Source: DATBHW01 sp035307385 (GTDB lineage Bacteria > Chloroflexota > Ktedonobacteria > Ktedonobacterales > DATBGS01). Taken from it: 64,000 nucleotides of DNA. The stretch's first letter is position 1; each line of letters begins with the position of its first letter. Positions 41,669 through 51,092 of the stretch are shown here, piece after piece. The notes beneath the pieces were generated by a model. It saw only the letters and a program-made list of their open reading frames with translations. It had not been told where the DNA came from and ran no database searches. The translations under genes and the position numbers were made by a program. Location: assembly GCA_035307385.1 (NCBI GenBank), contig DATGID010000064.1:1-64000 (forward strand). The letters are read 5' to 3'.

Positions 41669-42970
41669 CTATTCGCCCCAGATGAGTTCGACGCCGCCAA
41701 AGCGCACGGTATCTCCGGGCTGCACGCCAGCTTCTTCCAGCGCTTTGGTGACGCCGAGGCGCTGGAGGGTATGTTCCAGGCGCGCCATACCTTCGTCGCT
41801 CTCCTGATCGGTCATGACGACCATGCGCTCGACACGCTTGCCGCGCACCACATAGATGCCCTGCTCGTGGCTGATGCTGAAGGCATCCTCGGGTTCGGGG
41901 CGCAGAACCGGCCCGGCAGGTATGGGCGAGCGCTCGGCTTCGACGCGAGCTTCGGCCTGCAATTCGCGCAGGCGGTTGGCGGTGAAGTAGAGCAGTTCGT
42001 TGACGCCCTGGCGCGTGACGGCAGAGATGGCGAAGACCGGCAGACCGGCCTCTTCGGCGCGCTGTCTGACGGCTTCCCAGCGTTCCTGGGCTTCGGGTAC
42101 GTCGAACTTGTTGAAGACGACGATTTGGGGACGTGTTGCCAGGGCCTCGCTGTATTCGCCCAGTTCGCGGTTGATGGCCTGGAAACCTTCCCAGGGGTCG
42201 TGCTCCAACGACGCGCCATCCAGCAGGTGCAGCAGCAGGCGCGTGCGCTCGACGTGGCGCAGGAACTCGTGCCCCAGCCCCGCGCCCTGGGCCGCGCCTT
42301 CGATCAAGCCGGGGATGTCGGCCAGGACAAAGCTGAAATCGTCGCGTGAGCCAGGCTCGCCGATGGCGACCACGCCGAGGTTGGGCACCAGGGTGGTAAA
42401 GGGATAGTCGGCGATCTTGGGGCGCGCGGCGCTGACGACGGAAAGCAGGGTGGATTTTCCGGCGTTTGGGAAGCCGACCAGCCCGACATCGGCAATCAGC
42501 TTGAGTTCGAGGGTCAGCCAGCGTTCTTCGCCTGGCTCGCCTTTTTGGGCCTCGCGCGGCACCTGATTGGTGGAGGTGGCGAAGTGGACGTTGCCCAGGC
42601 CGCCGCGCCCGCCGCGCGCGACCATGACGCGCTGGTCGGGGTCGACCATATCGGCTAGCAGTTCTTCGCTGTCGGCAGTGCGCACGACAGTGCCCGCAGG
42701 TACGCGCAAGACAATGTCGTCGCCCTTGGCACCGTGCGAGCGCTGCTTGAAGCCGTTGCCCCCGTTTCCGGCGCGGTGATGCTGGCGGTAGTGGTAGTCG
42801 ACGAGGGTGTTGAGGCCAGGGTCGATTTCGAGGTAGACGCTGCCGCCGCGCCCGCCGTCGCCGCCATCGGGTCCGCCATAGGGGACATATTTTTCGCGCC
42901 GGAAATGGACCGAGCCGCTGCCGCCATCACCGGCTTTTACGAAGATTTTTGCGCGGTCATAGAATTGCAT
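41669..42970 (-). CDS. obg: GTPase Obg (ribosome-assembly GTPase)
   Basis: Obg/CgtA binds the large ribosomal subunit and acts in its assembly and in stress control. The 433-residue product has the Gly-rich Obg fold (1-157: VKAGDGGSGSVHFRREKYVPYGGPDGGDGG), then the GTPase domain with P-loop GFPNAGKS (166-173), DIPGLIEGA and NKFD, and the C-terminal OCT domain (about 355-433, FSISHEQGIYVVRGKRVERMV). All motifs intact. ATG 42970. The tRNA gene lies 98 bases upstream on the same strand. Confidence 0.97.
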   Translation of the reverse strand: MQFYDRAKIFVKAGDGGSGSVHFRREKYVPYGGPDGGDGGRGGSVYLEIDPGLNTLVDYHYRQHHRAGNGGNGFKQRSHGAKGDDIVLRVPAGTVVRTADSEELLADMVDPDQRVMVARGGRGGLGNVHFATSTNQVPREAQKGEPGEERWLTLELKLIADVGLVGFPNAGKSTLLSVVSAARPKIADYPFTTLVPNLGVVAIGEPGSRDDFSFVLADIPGLIEGAAQGAGLGHEFLRHVERTRLLLHLLDGASLEHDPWEGFQAINRELGEYSEALATRPQIVVFNKFDVPEAQERWEAVRQRAEEAGLPVFAISAVTRQGVNELLYFTANRLRELQAEARVEAERSPIPAGPVLRPEPEDAFSISHEQGIYVVRGKRVERMVVMTDQESDEGMARLEHTLQRLGVTKALEEAGVQPGDTVRFGGVELIWGE

Positions 42971-43068
42971 ACTTTCAGTACCCTCAAGCGGGTCGTCATG
43001 TGGTGATGCTCATGCCGCGCCAGCCTTGGATATGTTACCAGCAAATGTCAAAGGATTGTGCAGTAGGG

Positions 43069-43141
43069 TGGGCCCAGCAGGATTTGAACCTGCGACCAAC
43101 CGGTTATGAGCCGGCTGCTCTAACCGCTGAGCTATAGGCCC
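43069..43141 (-). tRNA. tRNA with CAU anticodon (Met or Ile2)
   Basis: A 73-base cloverleaf: acceptor GGGCCTA / TGGGCCC with A discriminator, D-arm GCTC-AGCGGTTA-GAGC, anticodon arm GCCGG-CTCATAA-CCGGT, 5-base variable loop, T-arm GCAGG-TTCAAAT-CCTGC. The 3' CCA is not encoded. CAU could be elongator Met, initiator Met or lysidine-modified Ile2; initiator is unlikely because position 1 pairs (G-C) and three G-C pairs are absent in the anticodon stem. Met versus Ile2 cannot be settled here. Confidence 0.95.
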
Positions 43142-43153
43142 GCGGAGTGGGGA

Positions 43154-43621
43154 CTAATCCCCTCGGTTGCGCCGATAGCGCATTTTCAGTTGCAGTATCT
43201 TCCACTGCGTGACCAGAAAGCGGAACGGGCGTGGAAGCGAGCGTTTGGGAGGGGCGGAGTCCCCATACCAGGAACGATTAGAAAAAGGGCGGCGACTTTC
43301 CCTCCAGGGGGCGATAATGCCCATAATCACACAGATCAGCGCGAGCACCGCCAGGAACCCGGTCAATAAATTGGGGGCATCGGTATAGGCGATACCGGCA
43401 GCGACTAAGCCGAGCAGGATTCCGACCAGAAAGCACCACTCCGATGTGGTGAAGCTGAGGTGAAGCGTGGGCCGTGGAGGTCTGGGCCGAATCATCGGTT
43501 CCGGTTTGCGGGTTTGCCCACGCATACGCATGTTCAGCCGCTCGCGGAACGTTGGCTTTGGCTCAGAGCCTTCCATGTTCCGCAGGATTTCCTCGATCTC
43601 CCGCTGGTATCTGTTAGACAT
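43154..43621 (-). CDS. Small membrane protein with basic termini
   Basis: The 155-residue product starts MSNRYQREIEEILRNMEGSEP, has a basic Pro/Arg-rich region (about 26-55), two transmembrane segments (SEWCFLVGILLGLVAAGIAY and LLTGFLAVLALICVIMGIIA) and a basic tail. The REIEEIL... pattern resembles N-termini of other small Chloroflexota membrane proteins. ATG 43621 with AGGGGGTG 9 bases upstream. Function unknown. It is 12 bases from the tRNA gene and on the same strand, so the tRNA may be processed from this transcript. Confidence 0.75.
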   Translation of the reverse strand: MSNRYQREIEEILRNMEGSEPKPTFRERLNMRMRGQTRKPEPMIRPRPPRPTLHLSFTTSEWCFLVGILLGLVAAGIAYTDAPNLLTGFLAVLALICVIMGIIAPWRESRRPFSNRSWYGDSAPPKRSLPRPFRFLVTQWKILQLKMRYRRNRGD

Positions 43622-43694
43622 GACCGGCACCCCCTGCTTTACCGGAAGAGCAGGAATTCTCGCTACGCGAAGCGCCTCTGCTGTGTTTGCAATC

Positions 43695-43723
43695 ATTATA
43701 CCTTACTTCACGGTCCTGCACAA
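43695..43723 (-). promoter_or_regulatory. Promoter of the 43154-43621 gene
   Basis: On the minus strand TTGTGC (43718-43723) and TATAAT (43695-43700) with 17 bases between. The remaining upstream region to 44059 has no gene; it contains a small hairpin CAACGGG-TGT-CCCGTTG at 43776-43792. Confidence 0.65.
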
Positions 43724-44059
43724 GCATGCTCAAGGTGTCTCCTGGTCGACCTGCGCTGCCATCCTGCGCGTTTTCAACGGGTGTCCCGTTGAGGTGCAGA
43801 GTGTCGCTCATTGGGCGGTAGCTGCAACCAGCAATGGACAGATAATGCTTGCGTTGGAGAAGGAGGTGAAGCAACGAGCGCTTTCTACACCTCGTTTCGC
43901 GCAAGAATAATGCCAACATGCGACCAGCTCAACACCCATGGTCCGTCCTTCTGTATGCGTACATACGCTTTTCGTCCGTGTTGGCGCCAGCGAAGCTGAC
44001 GCCTGATATTAGGATAGCCAGTTTCAGCCGAAAATGCAAGACGGAGCAGCGGGGCTTTT

Positions 44060-44908
44060 TCAGGCGGTGAGTTGCAACAGCAGCCAATGATTGAGGAAGA
44101 AGAGGCCCACCAGTTCGCCCACCGCGAGCAAGAACGCGAGGGAGACGAACGGGAAAAGCTGGCGATAGGTATAGAGTAAACAGGCTTTGCCTGAGACGGC
44201 TACGACGATGGTCAAATTGATGAGGCCGAGCGCGATGACGACGCCAAGCGAACTGAGGATTGCCACCGGATAGAGAAAGATGGCTGCCTGTGTGCCCACG
44301 GCGAGGAAGGCCAGCGCCAGAATGGGCAGGAGCCGCAGCAACTGCCACCAGGAGTCGATGCTGCGCTGGTCGCCCATGTGTTTCCAGAGGACGCTGTTGG
44401 TGACAGGCAGCAAGAAACCGGCCATGGATGCGCCGGTCAGCAGGCCGGTAGTCAGGCGAATCAGATTGTGCGGCTGATAGAGATGAGGCAGGTGCAGGTC
44501 AAGGAAGAGCGAATTGAAACCATCAATTGCCAGCGCCAGGATGCACAGGCCCATGACGAGCGCCATCGGCCAGCGCGGAAATTGGGCGGCGCGCCCACGC
44601 CCGGTCACAAACAGGATGAAAAAGGAAATGGTATAGCCGAGATAAATGCCTGTGTTGCGCGAGCAGAGCGGAAGACGCTGGCCGCCCGGATAGAACGAAT
44701 GGGTAGGAAGCTGGGCGCAGATGCCGCCGTCCAGGGCGCGCAGGCGGTCAAGCAGAGTCGCGCCGGGCCAGAAGACCATGACGGCGGCCAGGATGACCAG
44801 CGCGCTGGCCGAGGCGATGATGAGCCAGGTTGGCGGGCCGGACGGAGGGGTTTCCTCGATGGTTGACTCGGCTTCCATTTCTCTGGCTTCGAGTGAGGGT
44901 ACTGTCAT
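44060..44908 (-). CDS. DUF2085 integral membrane protein
   Basis: The 282-residue product has about seven hydrophobic segments. Residues near 62-95 contain ICAQLPTHSFYPGGQRLPLC then SRNTGIYLGY, the DUF2085 signature with its two conserved cysteines. Function of this family is unknown. The 3' end is unusual only in its short loop. The gene has an extended -10 promoter upstream (44991-44999). CcdA lies upstream on the same strand. Confidence 0.88.
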   Translation of the reverse strand: MTVPSLEAREMEAESTIEETPPSGPPTWLIIASASALVILAAVMVFWPGATLLDRLRALDGGICAQLPTHSFYPGGQRLPLCSRNTGIYLGYTISFFILFVTGRGRAAQFPRWPMALVMGLCILALAIDGFNSLFLDLHLPHLYQPHNLIRLTTGLLTGASMAGFLLPVTNSVLWKHMGDQRSIDSWWQLLRLLPILALAFLAVGTQAAIFLYPVAILSSLGVVIALGLINLTIVVAVSGKACLLYTYRQLFPFVSLAFLLAVGELVGLFFLNHWLLLQLTA

Positions 44909-44990
44909 AGCGCTTCCACCTTTGCTCCAGATTCCCGGTTGGCATGAAATTTCTGATATTTTTTTGAACCGGTGTAATTCTTCCTAATCA

Positions 44991-44999
44991 AGTATACCA
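44991..44999 (-). promoter_or_regulatory. Extended -10 promoter of the DUF2085 gene
   Basis: On the minus strand TGG-TATACT; -10 at 44991-44996 with the TG extension at 44998-44999. No clear -35. Confidence 0.5.
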
Positions 45000-45029
45000 A
45001 ACGGAGTAACTCCAGCGCTGCTCTATGGC

Positions 45030-45752
45030 CTATCCGTTGTTGGGAAGAAAGTTGAAGTATTGGGGCAGATAGTTGATGAGGCCCAGGAACATGGCGACAC
45101 CGACCAGGATGAGCAATACGCCTGTGGCGATCTCGATCTTGCCCAGGTGCGGCTTGAGGCGTTTGAGCCAGCCAGAGACGACGTTGGCGGCCAGGCCCAT
45201 TGCCAGGAAGGGCACGCCCAGGCCCAGAGAATAGACGGCCAGGAGCGCGATGCCGCTTTGGAGGGTCTGGCTGGCACTTGCCAGAATGAGGATGGCGCTC
45301 AAGATGACGCCGACGCAGGGTGTCCAGCCAATGGAGAAGATGACGCCCATGCCAAAGGAGGCCGGGAAGCTGGGCCGACTGATGCGATAGTGGAAGCGCG
45401 CCTCGCGATAGAGGAACGGCAGCCGCCACAGGCCAGAAAAGTGGATGCCCAGGATGACAAGGACGATGCCGCCGATGTGGCGCAGCAGAATCTGATTATC
45501 TTTGAGGAAATGGCCGATGACGCTGGCGGTTGCCCCAAGCGCGATGAAGGCCAGCGAGAAGCCCAGGACAAAACAAAGGGCATGCAGGAAGGTGTAGAGG
45601 CGCATCGAGAAGGTGCGCTGCTCGGTGGATTGGATGACGCTCGGCCCTACAAGCTGCGCCAGATAGATGGGCACCAGCGGCAGGACGCACGGCGAAAGAA
45701 AGGAAGCCAGTCCCGCGCTGAAGGCGATGGCAAAGGTAATTGACGTGTTCAT
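45030..45752 (-). CDS. ccdA: Cytochrome c biogenesis / thiol-disulfide transporter CcdA
   Basis: Six-transmembrane protein carrying electrons from cytoplasmic thioredoxin across the membrane. Both redox cysteines are placed as in CcdA: FLSPCVLPLVPIYLAQL (first transmembrane segment) and IGWTPCVGVILSAILILA (fourth). The 240-residue length is normal. No cytochrome c or thioredoxin-like gene neighbours it. ATG 45752. Confidence 0.96.
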   Translation of the reverse strand: MNTSITFAIAFSAGLASFLSPCVLPLVPIYLAQLVGPSVIQSTEQRTFSMRLYTFLHALCFVLGFSLAFIALGATASVIGHFLKDNQILLRHIGGIVLVILGIHFSGLWRLPFLYREARFHYRISRPSFPASFGMGVIFSIGWTPCVGVILSAILILASASQTLQSGIALLAVYSLGLGVPFLAMGLAANVVSGWLKRLKPHLGKIEIATGVLLILVGVAMFLGLINYLPQYFNFLPNNG

Positions 45753-45816
45753 GGTTGGCTCTGCCTATGAGTGATGTTCCTCACCCTTGAGTCCCAGTAT
45801 GCCTTTTCTGAAAGCT

Positions 45817-47649
45817 TCACTCCCTGGTGGTCTGGGCCAGAATCTCTGGAATGCGCCGCTCCAGGCGCGGCGCGATGAAGCGCGTTGCGCCCTGATGGAT
45901 GAGCAGCCCGTACAGCAGCGAGAGCGGCAGGGTGAATGCCAGCGTGCTCGTCGCCTGCAAGAAGATTGGCCCGGCAATTCCGGCAATGACCGGCGAGAGC
46001 ACCACCAGCGTGACGCCCAGCGAGAACAGCCCCATCAGCGAGCGCAAGCAGCCAGATTCTGGTGAGCCGCTGGCTGATGTCCCCATTTTAAGCTGCGCGA
46101 CGCGAAATGGCAACAGCACCGATAGGATATTACCGCAGCCCAACATGACGGCGATGGCGGCGATGCCCACCACGATGGCGGGAATGTAATAGGCCCAGCT
46201 ATTGGAAATGAAGGCAAAGGCGGCGGCGATGAGCAACTGTTCGCCAAAGGCCACGCTTGCTACTGCCAGATTCTTCCCCCACAAAATATACTGCGGGCGC
46301 ACGGGAAAAAGAAAGAGGGTGGTCAGCGCCTGGCGCTCCAGGCCGAAGGTGTTGAGCGAGAAGTTCATCGCCATGAAGACCGGGGCCACGCACGAAAACA
46401 GCACCGTCCAGGGGGGCCCGTTGGCCTCATTGGGTTGTATGCCCAGGGCGGGTCCGACAAAGAGGACGATCAAGATGAAGAAGGAACTCAGCATGCTGGC
46501 CTTCATCTGAGGGTCGCGCCAGAAATAGCGCAAGTCCTTGACGACGATGGCGCGCACCGGCGAAGGCAGGATGTCTCTGGCGCGCTGCGCGAGTGAGGGT
46601 GCGGCGACTGCGGGCGCAGCCGAATCGGCCAGCGGCGTATCGCTGAGCGCTGAGGTGATGCGCGCGCCTTGCGATGCTGAAACCAGCGCGGCTGTCTGGG
46701 GTGTGGCGCTGGCGCGCCCGTTCTGGCCGGATGCGCTGGCCCGTGAGCGCTGACGACCGGTGCTGACGCTGCCTGATTCGGCCAGCGTCAGCCCGCGCTC
46801 CAGCAGGACCATCCAGGCCCAGAGGATGGGGATGGCGGAGACCAGGCTGAGCGCCAGCCAGCCCACGGAGGCCAGCCAGTCGCTCTGGCTGGCCTGAACG
46901 ATGGCCCAGCCCGCCATGCCGGGCGGCGTGAAGCGCAAGTATTGCGCGAGATGGAGGATGGCAAGGTCGCTGGCGTCGAACTTCGTGAAGTTGCGCACGA
47001 TCAACTGCTGCCCAATCGAGCAGGCCGAGCCAAAGAGCGCGAAGACGATGATGCTGAGGTCGCGGTAGCGGCGGCTGCGCAGCAGGCCCATGAAGGTTGC
47101 CAGTACCAGTTGGCTTAGCCCGATAATATGGACATAGGCGACGAGCAGAGCGGGGATGATGATCAGGAGGGTGAGCGGGGCGCGGCTCCAGCCCAGCAAG
47201 ATCGCGCCAAACAGGGAGGCAATGCCCAGGGTGGGAATATCCAGCAAGGTGGCGAGGAGCAGACTGATCATGCGCTCCAGGCGGGTGAGCGGGTAGAGCG
47301 TGAGCTTGGTCACGTCCAGCCCTTCGTTGACGCTGAATTCAATGAGCGGCAGCAGCGACCAGAAGAGATAGAGGCCGACCAGCACCAGCATCAGCAGTTC
47401 GATGGCTTCCTGCTGGGGCAGGGCGATATAGCCGAAAAAGGTGCCGAGGGCGATGCCGCCCAGCAGCGGGACCGCAATCAGCAGGAGCAAGACGCCCCCG
47501 ACGATGCGCCGCCAGTCGCGGGTATAGCCGCGCAGCAGCAGTTTGGCGCGCAGCCAGCAGAGCCAGTAGACGTTCGACCAGTTGATGAGGCGCTGACGGC
47601 CAAAGAGCGGTGCTTTGGTGCGGCGCGGTGCGGAGGCTACTCCAGCCAA
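45817..47649 (-). CDS. ABC-2 type exporter membrane subunit
   Basis: The 610-residue product has about 14 hydrophobic segments in two halves separated by a low-complexity Ser/Ala-rich stretch (residues 290-345), typical of large ABC-2 permeases. It starts at TTG 47649 behind GGAGGAA (9-base spacing) and overlaps the ATPase gene end by 13 bases, showing translational coupling. The exported substrate is unknown. Confidence 0.88.
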   Translation of the reverse strand: MAGVASAPRRTKAPLFGRQRLINWSNVYWLCWLRAKLLLRGYTRDWRRIVGGVLLLLIAVPLLGGIALGTFFGYIALPQQEAIELLMLVLVGLYLFWSLLPLIEFSVNEGLDVTKLTLYPLTRLERMISLLLATLLDIPTLGIASLFGAILLGWSRAPLTLLIIIPALLVAYVHIIGLSQLVLATFMGLLRSRRYRDLSIIVFALFGSACSIGQQLIVRNFTKFDASDLAILHLAQYLRFTPPGMAGWAIVQASQSDWLASVGWLALSLVSAIPILWAWMVLLERGLTLAESGSVSTGRQRSRASASGQNGRASATPQTAALVSASQGARITSALSDTPLADSAAPAVAAPSLAQRARDILPSPVRAIVVKDLRYFWRDPQMKASMLSSFFILIVLFVGPALGIQPNEANGPPWTVLFSCVAPVFMAMNFSLNTFGLERQALTTLFLFPVRPQYILWGKNLAVASVAFGEQLLIAAAFAFISNSWAYYIPAIVVGIAAIAVMLGCGNILSVLLPFRVAQLKMGTSASGSPESGCLRSLMGLFSLGVTLVVLSPVIAGIAGPIFLQATSTLAFTLPLSLLYGLLIHQGATRFIAPRLERRIPEILAQTTRE

Positions 47650-48482
47650 CTGAGGTTTCCTCCTTCTTGCCGCGCGCCCACGACCTGGAGAAAGATATCT
47701 TCCAGGGTTGCTGCTTCCTGGGCGTTGCCATCAGGTGCGCCGCGCTCGCGGAGTTCCTGCAAGGTGCCTTCGGCGACCAGGCGACCTTGATTGATGATAC
47801 CGACCCGGCTGCACAGGCGCTCGACGACTTCCATGATATGCGAAGAGAAGAAGATGGTAACTCCCGTGCCAACGAGATCGCGCAGGATGTTGCGAATGAT
47901 GCGCGAGCTAATAGGGTCGATGCCCTCGAAGGGTTCATCCAGGAAAAGCACCTGGGGGCGATGAATCAGGGCGGCGGCCAGGGCGATTTTCTTGCGCATG
48001 CCGACGGAATAATCGACGATCAGCTTATCGGCATCACTGGCGAGCGTCAGGACAGTGAGCAAGTCTTCGGAGCGGCGGCTCACCTCTTCTTTGGTCAAGC
48101 CATACATGTGGCCCGCGAAGGTCAGAAATTCGCGCCCGCTCAGCCGCTCATAGAGGTTAAGCTGCTCTGGCAAGACGCCCATCAAGCTGCGCGCCACCAG
48201 CGGGTCGCGCCAGACATCCACGCCTCCCACCCACACATGGCCTGCCGATGGCCGCAGCAGGCCCACCATCATTTTGATGGTGGTAGACTTGCCTGCGCCG
48301 TTGGGGCCAAGGAAGCCAAAAAACTCGCCGCGCCGCACCGTCAGGTTGAGGGAGTTGACGGCAATTTTGGGGCCAAAGGAGCGCATCAACCCCTGGGTGA
48401 CGATGGCAGCCTGGGGGTCAACGGCCCCGTTGCCATTAAGATGAGCGGCGGAGGGTTGGGAAAATTGCGGAGTTGAGGCCAT
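47637..48482 (-). CDS. ABC transporter ATP-binding subunit
   Basis: The 281-residue product has Walker A GFLGPNGAGKSTT, Q-loop VLPEQLNLYERLSG, signature region VDYSVGMRKKIALAAALIH (Y-S-V-G-M in place of LSGGQ, usual in ABC-2 exporters), Walker B VLFLDEPFEGIDP and the H-loop SSHIMEVVE. It energises the permease encoded just downstream. The N-terminal 25 residues are disordered. Confidence 0.95.
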   Translation of the reverse strand: MASTPQFSQPSAAHLNGNGAVDPQAAIVTQGLMRSFGPKIAVNSLNLTVRRGEFFGFLGPNGAGKSTTIKMMVGLLRPSAGHVWVGGVDVWRDPLVARSLMGVLPEQLNLYERLSGREFLTFAGHMYGLTKEEVSRRSEDLLTVLTLASDADKLIVDYSVGMRKKIALAAALIHRPQVLFLDEPFEGIDPISSRIIRNILRDLVGTGVTIFFSSHIMEVVERLCSRVGIINQGRLVAEGTLQELRERGAPDGNAQEAATLEDIFLQVVGARQEGGNLSWLE

Positions 48483-48811
48483 AGTTTTTCCTTACCGTTT
48501 GTCTCTAGCTCCATCCACGGATGCTCTGTTCTCTGGCCTGCATCTTTCTCCGAGCCAGATACTGTTGTTTCTATCGCAAGCTACAGGCCAGAAAATGGGA
48601 AAGAGTGCAGTTTTGCTCATCAATACATACGCTGCTCTTCATAGAACATTATCATAGAGACTTTTTTGTTACGCCAGGCCTGACAGCAGGCGCATAGAGA
48701 GGCGCTGCTGGGGCAGAGGAGATTGTACCATACATGGGGCGCTCAAGCTCAAAATGCCTGACGAGTTGGGTACTTTTCGGGGCTGGAACCTTGAGCGGAG
48801 GCGTAATTTTC
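48483..48811. other. Intergenic region upstream of the ABC operon and uvrB
   Basis: No gene recognised. A minus-strand GATAAT-like -10 near 48649-48658 might serve the ABC genes but its -35 is poor. The uvrB promoter follows at 48812. Confidence 0.4.
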
Positions 48812-48840
48812 TTGACGTGGGCGCTTTTATCTGCTATACT
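48812..48840 (+). promoter_or_regulatory. Promoter P1 of uvrB
   Basis: TTGACG (48812-48817), 17 bases, TATACT (48835-48840), more than 200 bases before the uvrB ATG. A second, extended -10 element ATGCTATAAT (TATAAT at 48946-48951) lies closer. Confidence 0.7.
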
Positions 48841-48953
48841 GATAGAACGATTGTTTCATTCCTCTTCATCTCTGATGGGAGGGTTCCATGCCTTTCCTCA
48901 TCATTCACGTTCGTTCTTATCAGCGGCCCAGAGGCAGACACATGCTATAATGA

Positions 48954-48985
48954 GGCAGCCGATCTCCTGGGCTGTCTTTTGTTTT
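48954..48985 (+). terminator. Terminator-like hairpin in the uvrB leader
   Basis: GGCAGCC (48954-48960), 9-base loop, GGCTGTC (48970-48976) then TTTTGTTTTT. It sits between the uvrB promoters and the start codon, so it could attenuate uvrB or end a small RNA. Confidence 0.6.
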
Positions 48986-49053
48986 TGCTTCCATAACCGG
49001 TTCTCCATGTATTGCTCAGGTGGTGCTTTCGCCCAGATAGAGAGGAAGGTTGT

Positions 49054-51036
49054 ATGTCTGATTTTCAGGTGGTTGCTCCCTGGCAGCCAACTGGCGACCA
49101 ACCCGCCGCGATTGCTCAGTTAGTGGATGGCCTTCAGCACGGCGATAAATATCAAACGCTGCTGGGAGCCACCGGCACTGGTAAGACGTTTACAATTGCC
49201 AACGTGGTGGCACAGGTGCAGCGGCCCACGCTGGTGCTGGCCCCGAACAAAACGCTGGCGGCGCAGTTGTACAGCGAGTTCAAAGAGTTTTTCCCGAATA
49301 ACGCGGTTGAATATTTTGTCAGTTATTACGATTATTACCAGCCGGAAGCGTATATCCCGCGCACGGATACGTATGTGGAGAAGGAGAGCCAGCTTAACGA
49401 AGAGATTCAGAAGCTGCGCCTGTCTTCCACGCGCAGCCTGTTCGAGCGCCGCGATGTGCTGATTGTGGCGTCGGTCTCGTGCATCTATGGTCTGGGGTCG
49501 CCAGAGGAGTACGGCGAGGTGGTGCTGACGCTGAAGCAGGGCGAACTGCGCCGCCGCGATAAGATTCTGCGCCATCTGACCGATATTCAGTATGAGCGCA
49601 ACGATACGAACTTTATTCGCGGCAAGTTTCGCGTGCGCGGCGATGTGCTGGAAATCTTCCCCTCGTATGAAGACCTGGCGGTGCGCGTCGAGTTCTTTGG
49701 CGATGAGATCGAGCGCATGGTGGAGATCGACCCGCTGACGGGCGAGATTCTGGGGCAGCGCCAGCGGCTGGACATCTATCCGGCCAAGCACTGGGTGACG
49801 ACGCAGGAGCGGCTTCAGCAGGCGATTGGCCGCATTGAAACGGAACTTGACGAGCGCCTGAAGGAACTGAACGATCAAGGCAAGCTGCTGGAGGCGGCGC
49901 GACTGCGGCAGCGTACGAACTTTGATCTGGAGATGCTGCGCGAGACGGGCATTTGCTCGGGCATCGAGAACTATTCGCGGCATCTGGCCGGGCGGCAGGC
50001 GGGTGAGCAGCCCTGGACGTTGATCGACTACATGCCGGATGACTTCCTGATGGTGGTGGATGAGTCGCATGTCTCGGTTCCACAGGTGCGCGGGATGTAT
50101 GCCGGTGATCGCTCGCGCAAAGAGATTCTGGTGGAGTATGGCTTTCGGCTGCCTTCGGCACTGGATAACCGGCCTCTGCGCTTTGGCGAGTTCGAGCAGC
50201 ATCTGAGCCAGGCTATTTTTGTGTCGGCGACGCCTGGACCCTATGAATACGAGCATAGCCAGCAGGTGGTGGAGCAGATCATTCGCCCGACGGGTGTGCT
50301 TGACCCGGTGATTTCGGTGCGGCCAACGGAAGGGCAGATCGATGATTTGCTGGAGGAGATTCGCCAGCGCGTGGAAAAGGGCCAGCGGGTGCTGGTGACG
50401 ACGCTGACGAAGAAGATGGCCGAAGATTTGGCCGATTATATGCAGGAGCTTGGCATCAAGGTGCATTACCTGCACTCAGAAGTGGAGACGATTGAGCGCA
50501 TCGATATTCTGCGCGATCTGCGCCTGGGTGTGTATGATGTGGTGGTTGGCATTAACCTCTTGCGCGAGGGGTTGGACTTGCCGGAGGTGTCGCTGGTAGC
50601 CATTTTGGATGCCGACAAAGAGGGCTTTTTGCGTTCGGAAGGCTCATTGATTCAGACGACGGGACGCGCCGCCCGGCATGTGGAGGGGCAGGTCATCATG
50701 TATGCTGACACGGTGACGCGCTCGATGCAGCGGGCGATTGATGAGACGAACCGCCGCCGCAAGATTCAGATTGAGTATAATGAGCGCAACCAGATTGTGC
50801 CTGTGGGCGTCAAGAAAGAGGTGCGGGCGCTGTCTGATCGCCTGAAGGTGGCCGAGTCCAGGGCAGCCTATGATACAGGCGCACCGTCGCTCCAGACAAT
50901 GCCGAAGGAAGAGGCGCTGAAGCTGATCAAAGACCTGGAAGGGCAGATGCGTAGGGCGGCTAAGGAACTGGAGTTCGAGCGCGCCGCCGAATTGCGCGAT
51001 CAGGTGATCGAACTGCGCCGCTACGTGCTGGAATAA
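49054..51036 (+). CDS. uvrB: Excinuclease ABC subunit B
   Basis: Damage-verification helicase of nucleotide excision repair. The 660-residue product has Walker A GATGTGKTFT (38-47), the beta-hairpin YYDYYQPEAYIPRTDTYVEK, DEXX-like DESHVS, the helicase C domain (EGLDLPEVSLVAILDADKEGFLRS, QTTGRAARH) and the C-terminal UVR domain (LEGQMRRAAKELEFERAAELRDQ). All conserved. ATG 49054 with GAGGAAGG upstream was chosen over an in-frame ATG-less extension to 49012. Confidence 0.98.
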   Translation: MSDFQVVAPWQPTGDQPAAIAQLVDGLQHGDKYQTLLGATGTGKTFTIANVVAQVQRPTLVLAPNKTLAAQLYSEFKEFFPNNAVEYFVSYYDYYQPEAYIPRTDTYVEKESQLNEEIQKLRLSSTRSLFERRDVLIVASVSCIYGLGSPEEYGEVVLTLKQGELRRRDKILRHLTDIQYERNDTNFIRGKFRVRGDVLEIFPSYEDLAVRVEFFGDEIERMVEIDPLTGEILGQRQRLDIYPAKHWVTTQERLQQAIGRIETELDERLKELNDQGKLLEAARLRQRTNFDLEMLRETGICSGIENYSRHLAGRQAGEQPWTLIDYMPDDFLMVVDESHVSVPQVRGMYAGDRSRKEILVEYGFRLPSALDNRPLRFGEFEQHLSQAIFVSATPGPYEYEHSQQVVEQIIRPTGVLDPVISVRPTEGQIDDLLEEIRQRVEKGQRVLVTTLTKKMAEDLADYMQELGIKVHYLHSEVETIERIDILRDLRLGVYDVVVGINLLREGLDLPEVSLVAILDADKEGFLRSEGSLIQTTGRAARHVEGQVIMYADTVTRSMQRAIDETNRRRKIQIEYNERNQIVPVGVKKEVRALSDRLKVAESRAAYDTGAPSLQTMPKEEALKLIKDLEGQMRRAAKELEFERAAELRDQVIELRRYVLE

Positions 51037-51092
51037 GTAGGCGCGAGGGGATGCGACGCACGGATCAGGCGCGGCAGAGGAGGGAGAACTGC

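Noticed and set aside
43697..44059. A possible gene in the gap upstream of the 43154-43621 gene
   Set aside because: Frames are short, without ribosome binding sites, and the region carries that gene's promoter.
49120..50475. A 451-codon minus-strand frame opposite uvrB
   Set aside because: Antisense shadow of a conserved gene.
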